64,000 nt of DNA from Streptomyces maremycinicus (GCF_001184025.1 NZ_BBYG01000008.1:496001-560000); one strand, 5' to 3'; positions 34,996-43,449 are shown, numbered from the stretch's first letter. The notes: generated by a model from the letters alone, not told the origin. Numbers and translations: made by a program.

Positions 34996-35739
34996 ATGAA
35001 CACGCTGCACGGTATGAGCACCAACGCAGTCGCAGTCGTCACGCGTCTGCACGACGTGCACCGGGGTTCCGAGAAGTCCGGTGCCGTGAGCGGGCGGGGG
35101 TGCGCTCGCGGCACCGGGCGTCAGCACACCACCTTCATGACGGTGGTCGACACGGGGGAACAGGCGGCTCACGGGGGAGCCGCGTACAGGGAGGACACGG
35201 GGGAGCGTCGCTCGCTGAGCGAGGCGGAGTTCACCGCCTACGTCCAGGAGCGCCGCGCCTCCCTGTACGCAACCGCCTACCACCTCACCGGTGACCGCTT
35301 CGAGGCAGAGGACCTGCTCCAGAGCGCGCTGTTCTCGACCTACCGGGCGTGGGAGCGGATCAGCGACAAGGCCGCGGTCGGCGGATACCTCCGCCGGACG
35401 ATGACCAACCTGCACATCAGCGCGTGGCGCCGCCGCAAGCTGAACGAGTACCCGACCGAGGAGCTGCCGGAGACGGCCGGCGACACGGACGCGATGCGCG
35501 GCACCGAGCTGCGCGCGGTCCTGTGGCAGGCGCTGGCCCGGCTCCCCGAACTCCAGCGGACGATGCTGGTCCTGCGCTACTACGAGGGCCGCACCGACCC
35601 GGAGATCGCGGAGATCCTCGACATCAGTGTCGGCACGGTGAAGTCCAGCATCTGGCGGTCGCTCCGCCGGCTGCGCGAGGACGAGGTCCTCAGCTTCGGC
35701 CGTGACGAGGAGGACGCCTTCGGGGAGCTTGTCGCCTGA
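34996..35739 (+). CDS. sigQ: ECF sigma factor SigQ
   Basis: 247 residues from the ATG at 34996, which has a G-rich ribosome site; an ATG at 35014 would give 241. A non-conserved N-terminal extension of about 75 residues contains three ACGGGGGA DNA motifs. Region 2 lies at about 80-145 (RRASLYATAYHLTGDRFEAE, DLLQSALFSTYRAWERI) and region 4 at about 180-235 (LPELQRTMLVLRYYEGRTDP, LDISVGTVKSSIWRSLRRLR). It resembles the SigE-like SACE group of Streptomyces ECF sigmas. In S. coelicolor SigQ acts against antibiotic production and balances AfsQ1/Q2. No anti-sigma gene is adjacent. Confidence 0.92.
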   Translation: MNTLHGMSTNAVAVVTRLHDVHRGSEKSGAVSGRGCARGTGRQHTTFMTVVDTGEQAAHGGAAYREDTGERRSLSEAEFTAYVQERRASLYATAYHLTGDRFEAEDLLQSALFSTYRAWERISDKAAVGGYLRRTMTNLHISAWRRRKLNEYPTEELPETAGDTDAMRGTELRAVLWQALARLPELQRTMLVLRYYEGRTDPEIAEILDISVGTVKSSIWRSLRRLREDEVLSFGRDEEDAFGELVA

Positions 35740-35744
35740 GGGTG

Positions 35745-35935
35745 AACGGGGGAAGGGCCCGGCTCCGCTCAGGGGAGCCGGTGAACGGGGGAAATCGGGG
35801 GAAACACGGGGGAAGCGGTACCGGGGGGCCCGACGGGGGACGTCGAGGGAGCGGTACCGCGCCGGCACGGGGGAAGCACCACCCGGGGGGACACGGGGGA
35901 GCACCGAGGAAGCGGGGCTGGAGGGCCGGGGGGTC
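35745..35935 (+). repeat. G-tract cluster with repeated CGGGGGA motif
   Basis: After the sigQ stop, CGGGGGA occurs about seven times within 190 bases (near 35748, 35783, 35795, 35807, 35834, 35867, 35893), mixed with runs of six G. The G-runs are all on the plus strand. I see no gene here; the gap between sigQ and the convergent kinase contains only this cluster. Confidence 0.75.
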
Positions 35936-35974
35936 CATCCAGTCCCGCTTTCGCGTGCCGCCGGTGTGGGCGCG

Positions 35975-36613
35975 TCAGGCGGCCGTACGCGCCGTCGGGG
36001 TGCGGTGGCCCGCCGCCGCGGCCGCCAGGCGGCCCAGCGCCTCGTCGCGGTCGCAGGCGTGTGCCCCGAGCGCGGTCTGCCGGGCGACGATGGAGCGTTC
36101 GGCGCGCATCAGGCGCCAGCCGCGGCGCAACAGGAAGGGCACCGACTTGCGGCCCTCCCGCAGATCGCGCAGGAAGCGGCGGCGGAAGGTCTTCACCGGG
36201 CCGCGGCTCAGACACAGCGCGTCGGCCAGGACACCCAGTTCGCGGCACCGGTTGACGATCTCGGCGGCGAAGATGCCCTCCGCGATGAACAGCGGCGTCC
36301 GCCCGAACTCGATCGCGTCGGCGCCGGTGCGGGCGCTGAGCGAGAGGTCGTAGACGGGAACGTTCGTACGGCCCGTGCCGCACAGTTCCACGATCGAGGC
36401 GACGGCCGTGTCCGCGTCCCACGATCCGGGGTGGTCCCAGTCGATGTCGGAACTCCCCGCGACCAGCGGCAGCGTCGGGTCGTCGCCCTCCTTGTAGAAG
36501 TCGTCCAACCGCAGCACCGGGAGGCCGGAGCGGGCGGCGAGCAGGGACTTGCCGGAGCCGGAAGGGCCGCAGAGCAGCACGACTCGCGTCGGTATGGGCG
36601 AAGGGGAGGTCAC
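35975..36613 (-). CDS. Uridine kinase-like P-loop protein
   Basis: 212 residues from the GTG at 36613; a GTG at 36682 would add 23 residues. Walker A LLCGPSGSGKS near residue 12, RLDDFYKEGDDPTLP near 35, WDHPGSWDAD near 60, VYDLSLSAR near 85 (substrate loop), FIAEGIFAAE near 105 and a basic lid RRRFLRDLREGRKS. These match the uridine kinase/phosphoribulokinase superfamily, which phosphorylates uridine or cytidine with ATP or GTP. It lacks the CTACGCGCGTAG operator of the nucleoside catabolic genes, in keeping with a salvage rather than degradation role. Confidence 0.83.
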   Translation of the reverse strand: MTSPSPIPTRVVLLCGPSGSGKSLLAARSGLPVLRLDDFYKEGDDPTLPLVAGSSDIDWDHPGSWDADTAVASIVELCGTGRTNVPVYDLSLSARTGADAIEFGRTPLFIAEGIFAAEIVNRCRELGVLADALCLSRGPVKTFRRRFLRDLREGRKSVPFLLRRGWRLMRAERSIVARQTALGAHACDRDEALGRLAAAAAGHRTPTARTAA

Positions 36614-36740
36614 GGGACACCAGTCTGAGGCATCCCCCCGGCCGTCAACGACCCCGCGGGTCGACTTTGAAGCGCGCGTCACACCTCAACTACCCTTCGT
36701 GTCGACCTGATCACCTTGCGCATCAGAAGGCGGCATCGCG

Positions 36741-37148
36741 ATGGCCCGACACGCTTCCCCCCACACCTCCACCGGCCGGCGCGCCCTCGCCGCCCTCGCG
36801 ACCGCCGGGGTGGCGCTGGGCGCCGGCGCCGGGACCGCCGCGGCGGCCACCGGCGAACCGGCCCTCGACCTGGTGCGGACCAAACCCACCTCGGTCGGTC
36901 AGCTCGACCCGCAGGCGGGGGTGCAGGGGGCGCTCGGCTCCCTGACGTACGTCACCGGCGCCGTGACCGGCCTCAAGCCCAACCCCCTCGCGGGCACCGG
37001 CGTCGACCCCCTGGACAACGGCGTCGGCACCCAGCTCGCCGACTTCAAGCCGCTGACCTCCCAGATGCTCACCGCGCCGGTGGCGCAGGCGCAGTCCATC
37101 GGCTCGATCCCGGTGCTGGGAGACGTGACGAAGGTGCTGGGCGGCTGA
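36741..37148 (+). CDS. Small secreted protein
   Basis: 135 residues; ATG with AAGGCGG upstream. The twin-Arg GRRALAALATAG region and long Ala/Gly core end at AAAATG, giving a signal peptide of about 37 residues, possibly Tat-compatible. The mature part is Gly/Leu/Pro-rich with DPLDNGVGTQLADFKPL and ends GDVTKVLGG. Composition and layout resemble the secreted protein at 29930-30283. No known domain. Followed by a hairpin terminator. Confidence 0.75.
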   Translation: MARHASPHTSTGRRALAALATAGVALGAGAGTAAAATGEPALDLVRTKPTSVGQLDPQAGVQGALGSLTYVTGAVTGLKPNPLAGTGVDPLDNGVGTQLADFKPLTSQMLTAPVAQAQSIGSIPVLGDVTKVLGG

Positions 37149-37164
37149 GGCCGGCCCGCACGGA

Positions 37165-37208
37165 CGGAAGCCGCGCCGCCCCCGGACGGAGGGGTGGCGC
37201 GGCTTCCG
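37165..37208. terminator. Hairpin terminator between convergent genes
   Basis: The arms 37165-37182 and 37191-37208 (CGGAAGCCGCGCC... and ...GGCGCGGCTTCCG) pair over 18 bases with one G-U, with an eight-base loop. Confidence 0.8.
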
Positions 37209-37235
37209 CGTTCTGTGGGCCCGGTGACCTGCCTG

Positions 37236-37279
37236 GTACGACGAGCCCGAGGCGCCTAGTACGACGAGCCCGAGGCGCC
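37236..37279. repeat. Direct duplication of the aldehyde dehydrogenase-like gene end
   Basis: A 21-base sequence (GTACGACGAGCCCGAGGCGC plus C) is present at 37236-37256 and again at 37259-37279, with a period of 23. The second copy encodes the final residues GASGSSY of the minus-strand gene, and the first copy lies mostly past its stop codon. Confidence 0.9.
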
Positions 37280-38167
37280 CAGGGAGCCCGTGGGGTGCCA
37301 GACCGTCTTCGTCTCCAGGAAGGCCGTCATGCGGTCGGTGCCAGGAGTCGCCGTCCAGTCGTCCACAGGCTGTGGACGAAGAACGCGCTTCAGGTTGTCC
37401 GCCGCGGCGATCTCCAGCTCCTTCGCCAGCACGTCGTCGGCGCCCGCGAGGTCGATCGCGTTGACGTCCTGGTGGGCGGCGAGCGGCGCGGCGATCTCCG
37501 CCGTACGGCCGGAGAGGACGTTGACGACCCCGCCGGGCACGTCGGAGGTGGCCAGTACCTCGCCGAGCGACAGCGCCGGGAGCGGGGCGCGCTCGCTCGC
37601 GATCACGATCGCCGTGTTGCCGGTCGCGATCACCGGGGCGAGGACCGAGACCAGGCCCAGGAAGGACGACTCCTGCGGGGCCAGCACCGTGACCACGCCC
37701 GTCGGTTCGGGCGAGGAGAGGTTGAAGTACGGGCCCGCGACCGGGTTCCCGCCGCCCACCACCTGGGCGATCTTGTCGGTCCAGCCCGCGTACCAGACCC
37801 AGCGGTCGATCGTCGCCTCGACCTGCTCGGCGGCCTTGGACTTCGACAGCCCCTCGGCGTCGGCGACCTCGTGGACGAACTGGCCCTTGCGGCCCTCCAG
37901 CATCTCCGCGACGCGGTAGAGGATCTGGCCGCGGTTGTAGGCCGTCGCCCCGGACCAGCCGCCGAACGCCTTGCGCGCGGCGACGACCGCGTCCCGGGCG
38001 TCCTTGCGCGAGGACTGCGGTGCGTTGGCCAGCCACTTGCCCTTTGCGTCGGTCACCTCGTACACCCGGCCGCTCTCGGAACGCGGGAACTTCCCGCCGA
38101 CGTACAGCTTGTAGGTCTTGAAGACGCCGAGTCGCTGCTGCTCGGTCTTGTCGGTCTTATCGGACAT
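37256..38167 (-). CDS. Truncated aldehyde dehydrogenase-like protein without catalytic Cys
   Basis: 303 residues. It aligns with the N-terminal NAD-binding half of aldehyde dehydrogenases (YVGGKFPRSESGRVYEVTDA, ARDAVVAARKAFGGW, YNRGQILYRVAEMLEG, VLAPQESSFLGLVSVLAPVI, PGGVVNVLSG). It stops before the catalytic region, so the Cys and general-base Glu are missing. Its start overlaps the end of a complete aldehyde dehydrogenase gene by 11 bases. In ALDH16 proteins an active domain is followed by exactly such a truncated pseudo-domain in one chain; here the two are separate genes in the same order. Likely a non-catalytic partner. Confidence 0.85.
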   Translation of the reverse strand: MSDKTDKTEQQRLGVFKTYKLYVGGKFPRSESGRVYEVTDAKGKWLANAPQSSRKDARDAVVAARKAFGGWSGATAYNRGQILYRVAEMLEGRKGQFVHEVADAEGLSKSKAAEQVEATIDRWVWYAGWTDKIAQVVGGGNPVAGPYFNLSSPEPTGVVTVLAPQESSFLGLVSVLAPVIATGNTAIVIASERAPLPALSLGEVLATSDVPGGVVNVLSGRTAEIAAPLAAHQDVNAIDLAGADDVLAKELEIAAADNLKRVLRPQPVDDWTATPGTDRMTAFLETKTVWHPTGSLGASGSSY

Positions 38168-39608
38168 CGAGGTACGCCTCCAGGCCGTGGCGGCCGCCCT
38201 CGCGGCCGAAGCCCGACTCCTTGTAACCGCCGAACGGCGACGTCGGGTCGAACTTGTTGAACGTGTTGGACCAGATCACGCCCGCGCGGAGCTTGCTCGC
38301 CACCGCGAGGATGCGGGAGCCCTTCTCCGTCCAGATGCCGGCCGACAGACCGTACGGCGTGTTGTTGGCCTTGGCGACGGCCTCCTCCGGCGTACGGAAG
38401 CTGAGGACCGACAGGACCGGGCCGAAGATCTCGTCGCGGGCGACGGTGTGCGCCTGGGTGACGTTCGTGAAGAGCGTCGGGGCGAACCAGTAGCCGGAGG
38501 TGGGCAGTTCGCAGGCCGGGGACCAGCGTTCGGCGCCCTCCGCCTCGCCCTGCTCGACGAGCGAGGTGATGCGCGAGAGCTGCTCGGCGGAGTTGATCGC
38601 GCCGATGTCGGTGTTCTTGTCGAGCGGGTCGCCGAGCCGGAGGGTGGCGAGCCGGCGCTTCAGCGACTCCAGCAGCTCGTCCTGGATCGACTCCTGGACC
38701 AGGAGCCGGCTGCCCGCGCAGCAGACCTGGCCCTGGTTGAAGAAGATGCCGCTGACGATGCCCTCGACGGCCTGGTCGATCGGCGCGTCGTCGAAGACGA
38801 TGTTGGCGCCCTTGCCGCCCAGTTCGAGCGTGACCTTCTTGTGCGAGCCCGCGACCTGCCGGGCGATCGCCTTGCCGACGGCGGTGGAGCCGGTGAAGGC
38901 GACCTTGTTCACGTCCGGGTGCGCGACCAGCGCGGCGCCCGCGTCACCGTAGCCGGGGAGGATGTTGACGACGCCCCGGGGCAGGCCCGCCTGGCGGCAG
39001 ACGTCCGCGAAGAACAGGGCCGACAGCGGCGTCGTCTCGGCGGGCTTGAGCACCACCGTGTTGCCCGTCGCCAGCGCCGGGGCGATCTTCCACGCCAGCA
39101 TCAGCAGCGGGAAGTTCCAGGGGATGACCTGGCCGGCGACGCCCAGCGGCTTCGGGTCCGCGCCGAAGCCCGCGTGGTCGAGCTTGTCCGCCCAGCCCGC
39201 GTAGTAGAAGAAGTGCGCGGCGACCAGGGGCAGGTCGGCGTCGCGCGTCTCCTTGATCGGCTTGCCGTTGTCCAGCGTCTCCAGGACGGCCAGTTCGCGG
39301 CTGCGCTCCTGGATGATCCGGGCGATACGGAACAGGTACTTGGCGCGCTCGGCGCCCGGCAGCGCGGACCACTTCCCGAAGGCCTTGCGGGCGGCCCGCA
39401 CGGCACGGTCGACGTCCGCCTCGCCCGCCTGGGCGATCTCGGAGAGGACCTCCTCGGTGGACGGCGAGACGGTCTTGAAGACCTTGCCGTCGGCCGCCTC
39501 GGTGAACTCACCGTCGATGAACAGGCCGTAGGAGGGGGCGATGTCGACGACCGAGCGGGACTCGGGGGCCGGAGCGTACTCGAATGCGGATGCAGTCGTG
39601 GATGCCAT
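38157..39608 (-). CDS. Aldehyde dehydrogenase, second gene of the deoC operon
   Basis: 483 residues. All family elements are present: FIDGEFTEA, PWNFPLLMLAWKIAPALA, LKPAETTPL, AFTGSTAVGKAI, LELGGKGANIVF (catalytic Glu), the catalytic Cys in FFNQGQVCCAG, EIFGPVLSV and the C-terminal PFGGYKESGFGREGG. It oxidises an aldehyde with NAD. It lies five bases downstream of deoC, whose reaction releases acetaldehyde, so acetaldehyde is the natural candidate substrate. It overlaps the truncated dehydrogenase-like gene, with which it may form an ALDH16-like complex. Confidence 0.92.
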   Translation of the reverse strand: MASTTASAFEYAPAPESRSVVDIAPSYGLFIDGEFTEAADGKVFKTVSPSTEEVLSEIAQAGEADVDRAVRAARKAFGKWSALPGAERAKYLFRIARIIQERSRELAVLETLDNGKPIKETRDADLPLVAAHFFYYAGWADKLDHAGFGADPKPLGVAGQVIPWNFPLLMLAWKIAPALATGNTVVLKPAETTPLSALFFADVCRQAGLPRGVVNILPGYGDAGAALVAHPDVNKVAFTGSTAVGKAIARQVAGSHKKVTLELGGKGANIVFDDAPIDQAVEGIVSGIFFNQGQVCCAGSRLLVQESIQDELLESLKRRLATLRLGDPLDKNTDIGAINSAEQLSRITSLVEQGEAEGAERWSPACELPTSGYWFAPTLFTNVTQAHTVARDEIFGPVLSVLSFRTPEEAVAKANNTPYGLSAGIWTEKGSRILAVASKLRAGVIWSNTFNKFDPTSPFGGYKESGFGREGGRHGLEAYLDVR

Positions 39609-39613
39609 GGTGA

Positions 39614-40576
39614 TCAGTCCACCGTCACGTAGTCGGGGCCGGAGTAGCGGCCGGTGGCCAGCTTCTGACGCTGCATCAGCAGGTCGTTCAGGAGCGAGGA
39701 GGCGCCGAAGCGGAACCAGTGGTTGTCCAGCCAGTCCTCGCCCGCGGTCTCGTTGACCAGGACGAGGAACTTGATCGCGTCCTTGGTGGTGCGGATGCCG
39801 CCGGCGGGCTTCACACCGACCTGGACGCCGGTCTGCGCGCGGAAGTCCCGCACGGCCTCCAGCATCAGCAGGGTGTTCGCGGGCGTGGCGTTGACGGCGA
39901 CCTTGCCGGTCGAGGTCTTGATGAAGTCGGCGCCGGCCAGCATGCCGAGCCAGCTCGCCCGGCGGATGTTGTCGTACGTCGACAGCTCGCCCGTCTCGAA
40001 GATGACCTTCAGCCGGGCGGCCGTCCCGCACGCCTCGCGCACGGCGGTGATCTCGTCGTACACCTTCAGGTACTTGCCCGAGAGGAACGCCCCGCGGTCG
40101 ATGACCATGTCGATCTCGTCGGCGCCCGCGGCGACGGCGTCCCGGACGTCCGCGAGCTTCACCTCGAGGGCGGCGCGGCCGGCCGGGAAGGCGGTGGCGA
40201 CCGAGGCGACCTTGACGCCTGAACCGGCGACGGCCGCCTTGGCGGTGGCCACCATGTCCGGATACACGCAGACCGCGGCCGTGGTCGGGGTCGTACGGTC
40301 GGTCGGGTCGGGGTGGACCGCCTTCACGCCGAGCGCCCGGACCTTGCCCGGGGTGTCCGCGCCTTCCAGCGTCGTCAGGTCGACCATCGAGATCGCGAGG
40401 TCGATGGCGTACGCCTTCGCGGTCGTCTTGATGGAACGGGTGCCGAGCGCGGCGGCGCGCGCCTCCAGGCCGACCGTGTCGACGCCGGGCAGCCCGTGGA
40501 GGAAGCGGCGCAGCGAGCCGTCGGACGCCGTGACGTCCGTGAGTGCGTCGGCTGCGGTAGGTGTATTGGTGGGCAT
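39614..40576 (-). CDS. deoC: Deoxyribose-phosphate aldolase
   Basis: 320 residues, longer than E. coli DeoC through an N-terminal extension. It cleaves 2-deoxyribose 5-phosphate into glyceraldehyde 3-phosphate and acetaldehyde. The Schiff-base Lys190 (KVIFETGEL) and the second active-site Lys220 (GADFIKTSTGK) are present, with DEIDMVIDRGAF and GVKPAGGIRTT around the barrel. It is the first gene of an operon with two aldehyde dehydrogenase genes. A perfect CTACGCGCGTAG lies 19 bases before the ATG. Confidence 0.96.
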   Translation of the reverse strand: MPTNTPTAADALTDVTASDGSLRRFLHGLPGVDTVGLEARAAALGTRSIKTTAKAYAIDLAISMVDLTTLEGADTPGKVRALGVKAVHPDPTDRTTPTTAAVCVYPDMVATAKAAVAGSGVKVASVATAFPAGRAALEVKLADVRDAVAAGADEIDMVIDRGAFLSGKYLKVYDEITAVREACGTAARLKVIFETGELSTYDNIRRASWLGMLAGADFIKTSTGKVAVNATPANTLLMLEAVRDFRAQTGVQVGVKPAGGIRTTKDAIKFLVLVNETAGEDWLDNHWFRFGASSLLNDLLMQRQKLATGRYSGPDYVTVD

Positions 40577-40595
40577 GGTCACCAGACGAGCATAT

Positions 40596-40607
40596 CTACG
40601 CGCGTAG
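40596..40607. promoter_or_regulatory. CTACGCGCGTAG operator copy 5 (deoC operon)
   Basis: A perfect palindrome between deoC and the divergent PH-like gene, much closer to deoC (19 bases) than to the other start (92 bases). The remainder of the gap has no other visible element. Confidence 0.78.
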
Positions 40608-40699
40608 CGGCTGTACACCCCGGCGGTCGCATCCGTGCTCGCCGTGAACGGCGGGGCCGCGGATGAGCGGGCCGGTGGGTGTCGGGCAGAATCGGGACC

Positions 40700-41401
40700 A
40701 TGACGACCCCGGAAGACCAGCCCCCCGCGCCGCAGCCTTCGGCACCCGAGATCAAGGACCGCATCTACCGGTCGCCCGCGGGCATGGCCGGTGGCGTGCT
40801 GCTGCTGGGTCTGGTGGCCTGGCTCGGCCTCGACGCGATCTTCGTGGGCGAGGGGAGCACGCCCTGGCTGGCGCTCGCGACGCTGATCCTGGTGGTGCCG
40901 CTGATCGTCGCCTTCACGCTGCGGCCCGCCGTGTTCGCGGGCCGGGACCGGATCCGGGTGCGCAATCCCTTCCGGGTGATCGTGCTGCCGTGGGGGCAGG
41001 TGGCCTCCCTGCGGTCCGGCTACTCCAACGAGATCGTCGCGGCGTCGGGGAAGAAGTTCCAGCTGTGGTCCATCCCCGTCTCGTTGCGGGCGCGGAAGAA
41101 GGCGACCCGGCGGGAGTCCAAGGCGGCGGCGGAGCGGGCCGGGGGCGGCCGCGGCGGCCGGGACGCGGGCCTCGGCGGGCTCACCGGCCTGCGCGGAGGT
41201 TCGCGCAACGCCGGCCCCGCGGCGGACGGGCCCGTGCGCGCCGAGACCGACCGGGTCATGGACGAGCTGCGGGAGCTGTGGGAGACGAACGAGAAGGCGG
41301 CGACCGCACAGGGCGAGGTCACCGTCCGCTGGGCCTGGGAGATCCTGGGACCGGCGGTGGCGGGGGCCGTGGTGCTGGGGATTCTGCTGGCTGTGGGGTG
41401 A
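40700..41401 (+). CDS. Bacterial PH-domain membrane protein
   Basis: 233 residues from the ATG at 40700. Two membrane helices (about residues 30-48 and 57-76) precede a bPH-6-type domain, with VFAGRDRIRVRNPFRVIVLP and WGQVASLRSGYSNEIVA. A charged Gly/Arg linker follows, and a third helix ends the protein. Streptomyces carry several such proteins of unknown function. The next gene in the same direction encodes a second protein with a similar domain, 229 bases on. Confidence 0.78.
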   Translation: MTTPEDQPPAPQPSAPEIKDRIYRSPAGMAGGVLLLGLVAWLGLDAIFVGEGSTPWLALATLILVVPLIVAFTLRPAVFAGRDRIRVRNPFRVIVLPWGQVASLRSGYSNEIVAASGKKFQLWSIPVSLRARKKATRRESKAAAERAGGGRGGRDAGLGGLTGLRGGSRNAGPAADGPVRAETDRVMDELRELWETNEKAATAQGEVTVRWAWEILGPAVAGAVVLGILLAVG

Positions 41402-41524
41402 GGCGGGGTCGGCACGGCGGGGCGCGGTCGGCGCGGGGCCGCGGCGGGGGCTCGTTCGTGGTGCGTGGGCGCCTGGTGTCGCTTGTGGGACGTCGGGTGA
41501 GGGGTGCCGGGCGTTGCGAGGGGG

Positions 41525-41581
41525 GCGCGGGGTGTCGGGTGCGGCGCGGGGCGTCGGGCGTTGCGCGGGGCGTCGGGTGTG
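41525..41581. repeat. Three 19-bp direct repeats in the gap between the PH-like genes
   Basis: The unit GCGCGGGGCGTCGGGTGTG or close variants occurs at 41525-41543, 41544-41562 and 41563-41581 with no spacer. Weaker copies of CGTCGGG precede it from 41490. The whole gap 41402-41630 is G-rich on the plus strand and holds no gene. Confidence 0.88.
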
Positions 41582-41630
41582 GCGGCCGGGGTGGGTCGGA
41601 GAACTGGTGGGTCGGTAGGTCGGGGGAGCG

Positions 41631-43355
41631 ATGAGTACACATTCCGCTGAGGTTCTGCGGCTGCCGGACGGGGCGATACCCGAGGGGTGCCGCTCCTGGG
41701 ACGCCGGGCAGGCGGCGCGCTGGACGCGCGGGCTGCCGCCGCGCTGGGTGCCCGTGCGGGCGCGGGAGTCCGTGTTCGTGGCGCTGCCGGTGGCGTCCGT
41801 GGCCGGTGCCGGTCTGCTGCACCGGTCCGGCGGGCTGCCCGCCTGGGCCGCCGCACTGGTCGCCCTGCACCTGGTGTGGCTGGTGCTGCGGCCCGAGGCG
41901 GCCCTCGTCCTCGCGCCGTTCGCCGTGGCCGTCGTGGCGGCGCAGGGGGACTCCGCCTGGCCGGTGCGGCTGGGACTGACGGTCGCGCTCGTCGGCGTCT
42001 GGGCGGCCGTGGGCCTGAGGCTGGCCGCGCGGAAGCGGCAGCGTGCGGCGGCGCTGGAGGCCGCCGGGGGAGTGACCGCCGGGGTGCCCCTGGCTCCCGG
42101 GGCCGCGCGCCGACGGGCGGAACGGGGCACCTTCCTGCTGTGGGCCGGGCTCGTCACGGTCGTCGCCGGTGGCGTCCTGTACGCCACCGCGGACCTCTGG
42201 GGACCGGCCGAGGACCGGCAGGTGGTCCCCGCGGCGGGCTGGTGCCTGGCCGGGCTGGGGCTCACCGTGCTGTACTCCGCGGCGCGGGCCCGCCGCCGGG
42301 CCGTCGGTCTGCGCCGGGCGCCCGTCCCGGTGCTGCGTGTGCTCGTCCGGGAGAACGCCGATGTCGAGACCGAGGTCTTCGCCGCCGACGACCTTGCCGC
42401 GCTGCGCCCCCTGTTCACGGTGTCCACCACCGAACTCGGCGGGCCCGCGGACGACGACGAGGAGGACGAGGAGGAGGACGACCACCGAGAGGACCACCCA
42501 GAGGACGACGCGGAAGGCGACGCCGAGGGTGACGAGAGCCTTCGGGAGCTGATCTCGCGGATCGACGCCGAGAGCGCCGGGCCCCTGCGGGAGGCCGTTC
42601 TGTACGGGTCCCCCTGCGACGGCGCCGAGGCCGTGCTCCTCGCGGCGGCCGACAAGGCCGGTGAGCCGCCGGTGGTGGAGGCGTCCGTGGGGCCCGTGCG
42701 GCCGGTGACGGGCCTCGCGTTCCGGCGCAGGGCCAGGGCCGAGCGGGGCAAGGCCCTCCGGGAGGCCCGGCAGGAGGAGCTGCGCGGGGCCGCCGTCGCG
42801 GTCGTCGTCGCCGAGCGGACCGGGAGCGCCGACCCCGTGACGGTGCGGCGGTGGCGTGCCGGATGGGCCGACTGGTGCGCGGTCGGGCTGGCGCTGCTGC
42901 TCGTCTTGGTCTACTGGGAGGACTCCGGGTGGTGGAGGTACGGCTACGGCCTGGCCGCCACCGCGCTCGCCGCCCTGATGGTGCCGCGCCGGATCGGCTG
43001 GCGGATCACCGCCGACCGCGAGGGCCTGTGGTTCAACGGCCTGGGCGCGGCCCGGCACCTCGCCTGGGAGCAGGTACGGGCCGTGGAGTGCCAGGGCGCC
43101 CGGCTGCGGATCCACGGCCGGCAGTCCTCGTTCGAGGAGTGGCGGGTGGCCTCGCTCCGCTGGCCCTGGCTGGAGGCCAGGTTCGGCCTGCTGCACCCGT
43201 ACGAGCGGACGGCCGCCGAGATCACCGCGATGTGGCGGGACCCGCAGGCCCGCCCATCCGGTCCGGCCGACGCGCGCCGGCGCGGGCGCGCGCTGTGGCC
43301 GATCGGGGTCGTCGTCGGCGTCCTGGGCGCGGCGGCGGTGCTGTTCCTGCCGTGA
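41631..43355 (+). CDS. Large membrane protein with a C-terminal PH-like domain
   Basis: 574 residues; ATG with GGGGGAG upstream. Helix pairs at about residues 45-110 and 165-215 flank a basic loop (RLAARKRQR). A cytoplasmic central part contains a strikingly acidic stretch (DDDEEDEEEDD, about residues 275-303). Two more helices lie near 420-450, then GWRITADREGLWFNGLGAAR and HLAWEQVRAVECQGARLRIH, a bPH-6-like domain, and a final helix. Related in design to the preceding gene. Function unknown. Confidence 0.75.
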   Translation: MSTHSAEVLRLPDGAIPEGCRSWDAGQAARWTRGLPPRWVPVRARESVFVALPVASVAGAGLLHRSGGLPAWAAALVALHLVWLVLRPEAALVLAPFAVAVVAAQGDSAWPVRLGLTVALVGVWAAVGLRLAARKRQRAAALEAAGGVTAGVPLAPGAARRRAERGTFLLWAGLVTVVAGGVLYATADLWGPAEDRQVVPAAGWCLAGLGLTVLYSAARARRRAVGLRRAPVPVLRVLVRENADVETEVFAADDLAALRPLFTVSTTELGGPADDDEEDEEEDDHREDHPEDDAEGDAEGDESLRELISRIDAESAGPLREAVLYGSPCDGAEAVLLAAADKAGEPPVVEASVGPVRPVTGLAFRRRARAERGKALREARQEELRGAAVAVVVAERTGSADPVTVRRWRAGWADWCAVGLALLLVLVYWEDSGWWRYGYGLAATALAALMVPRRIGWRITADREGLWFNGLGAARHLAWEQVRAVECQGARLRIHGRQSSFEEWRVASLRWPWLEARFGLLHPYERTAAEITAMWRDPQARPSGPADARRRGRALWPIGVVVGVLGAAAVLFLP

Positions 43356-43362
43356 GGACCGC

Positions 43363-43410
43363 CCGGCCCCGCGTGGGGCCCGGCCCGGGGGCGCGGGCCC
43401 CACGGGCCGG
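43363..43410. terminator. Hairpin between convergent genes
   Basis: CCGGCCC and GTGGGGCCC on the left (43363-43381, with a CGC bulge) pair with GGGCCCCACGGGCCGG (43395-43410). It serves the convergent membrane-protein and mutase genes. Confidence 0.7.
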
Positions 43411-43449
43411 TGCTCCGCCCGCCGGGCCCGGCCCGGTGGCCTCGCGAGA

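Noticed and set aside
38157..38167. Frameshift splitting one ALDH16 gene
   Set aside because: The upstream gene has a complete C-terminal domain and the downstream gene has its own start with normal N-terminus. The overlap looks like ordinary translational coupling.
37256..38167. Pseudogene call for the truncated aldehyde dehydrogenase-like gene
   Set aside because: The frame is intact with strong codon bias, and ALDH16 pseudo-domains are naturally short and lack the catalytic Cys.
39614..42751. A 1045-codon minus-strand frame including deoC
   Set aside because: Only the deoC part from the ATG at 40576 is real. The upstream extension is Pro/Arg/Ser-rich antisense of the two PH-like membrane genes.
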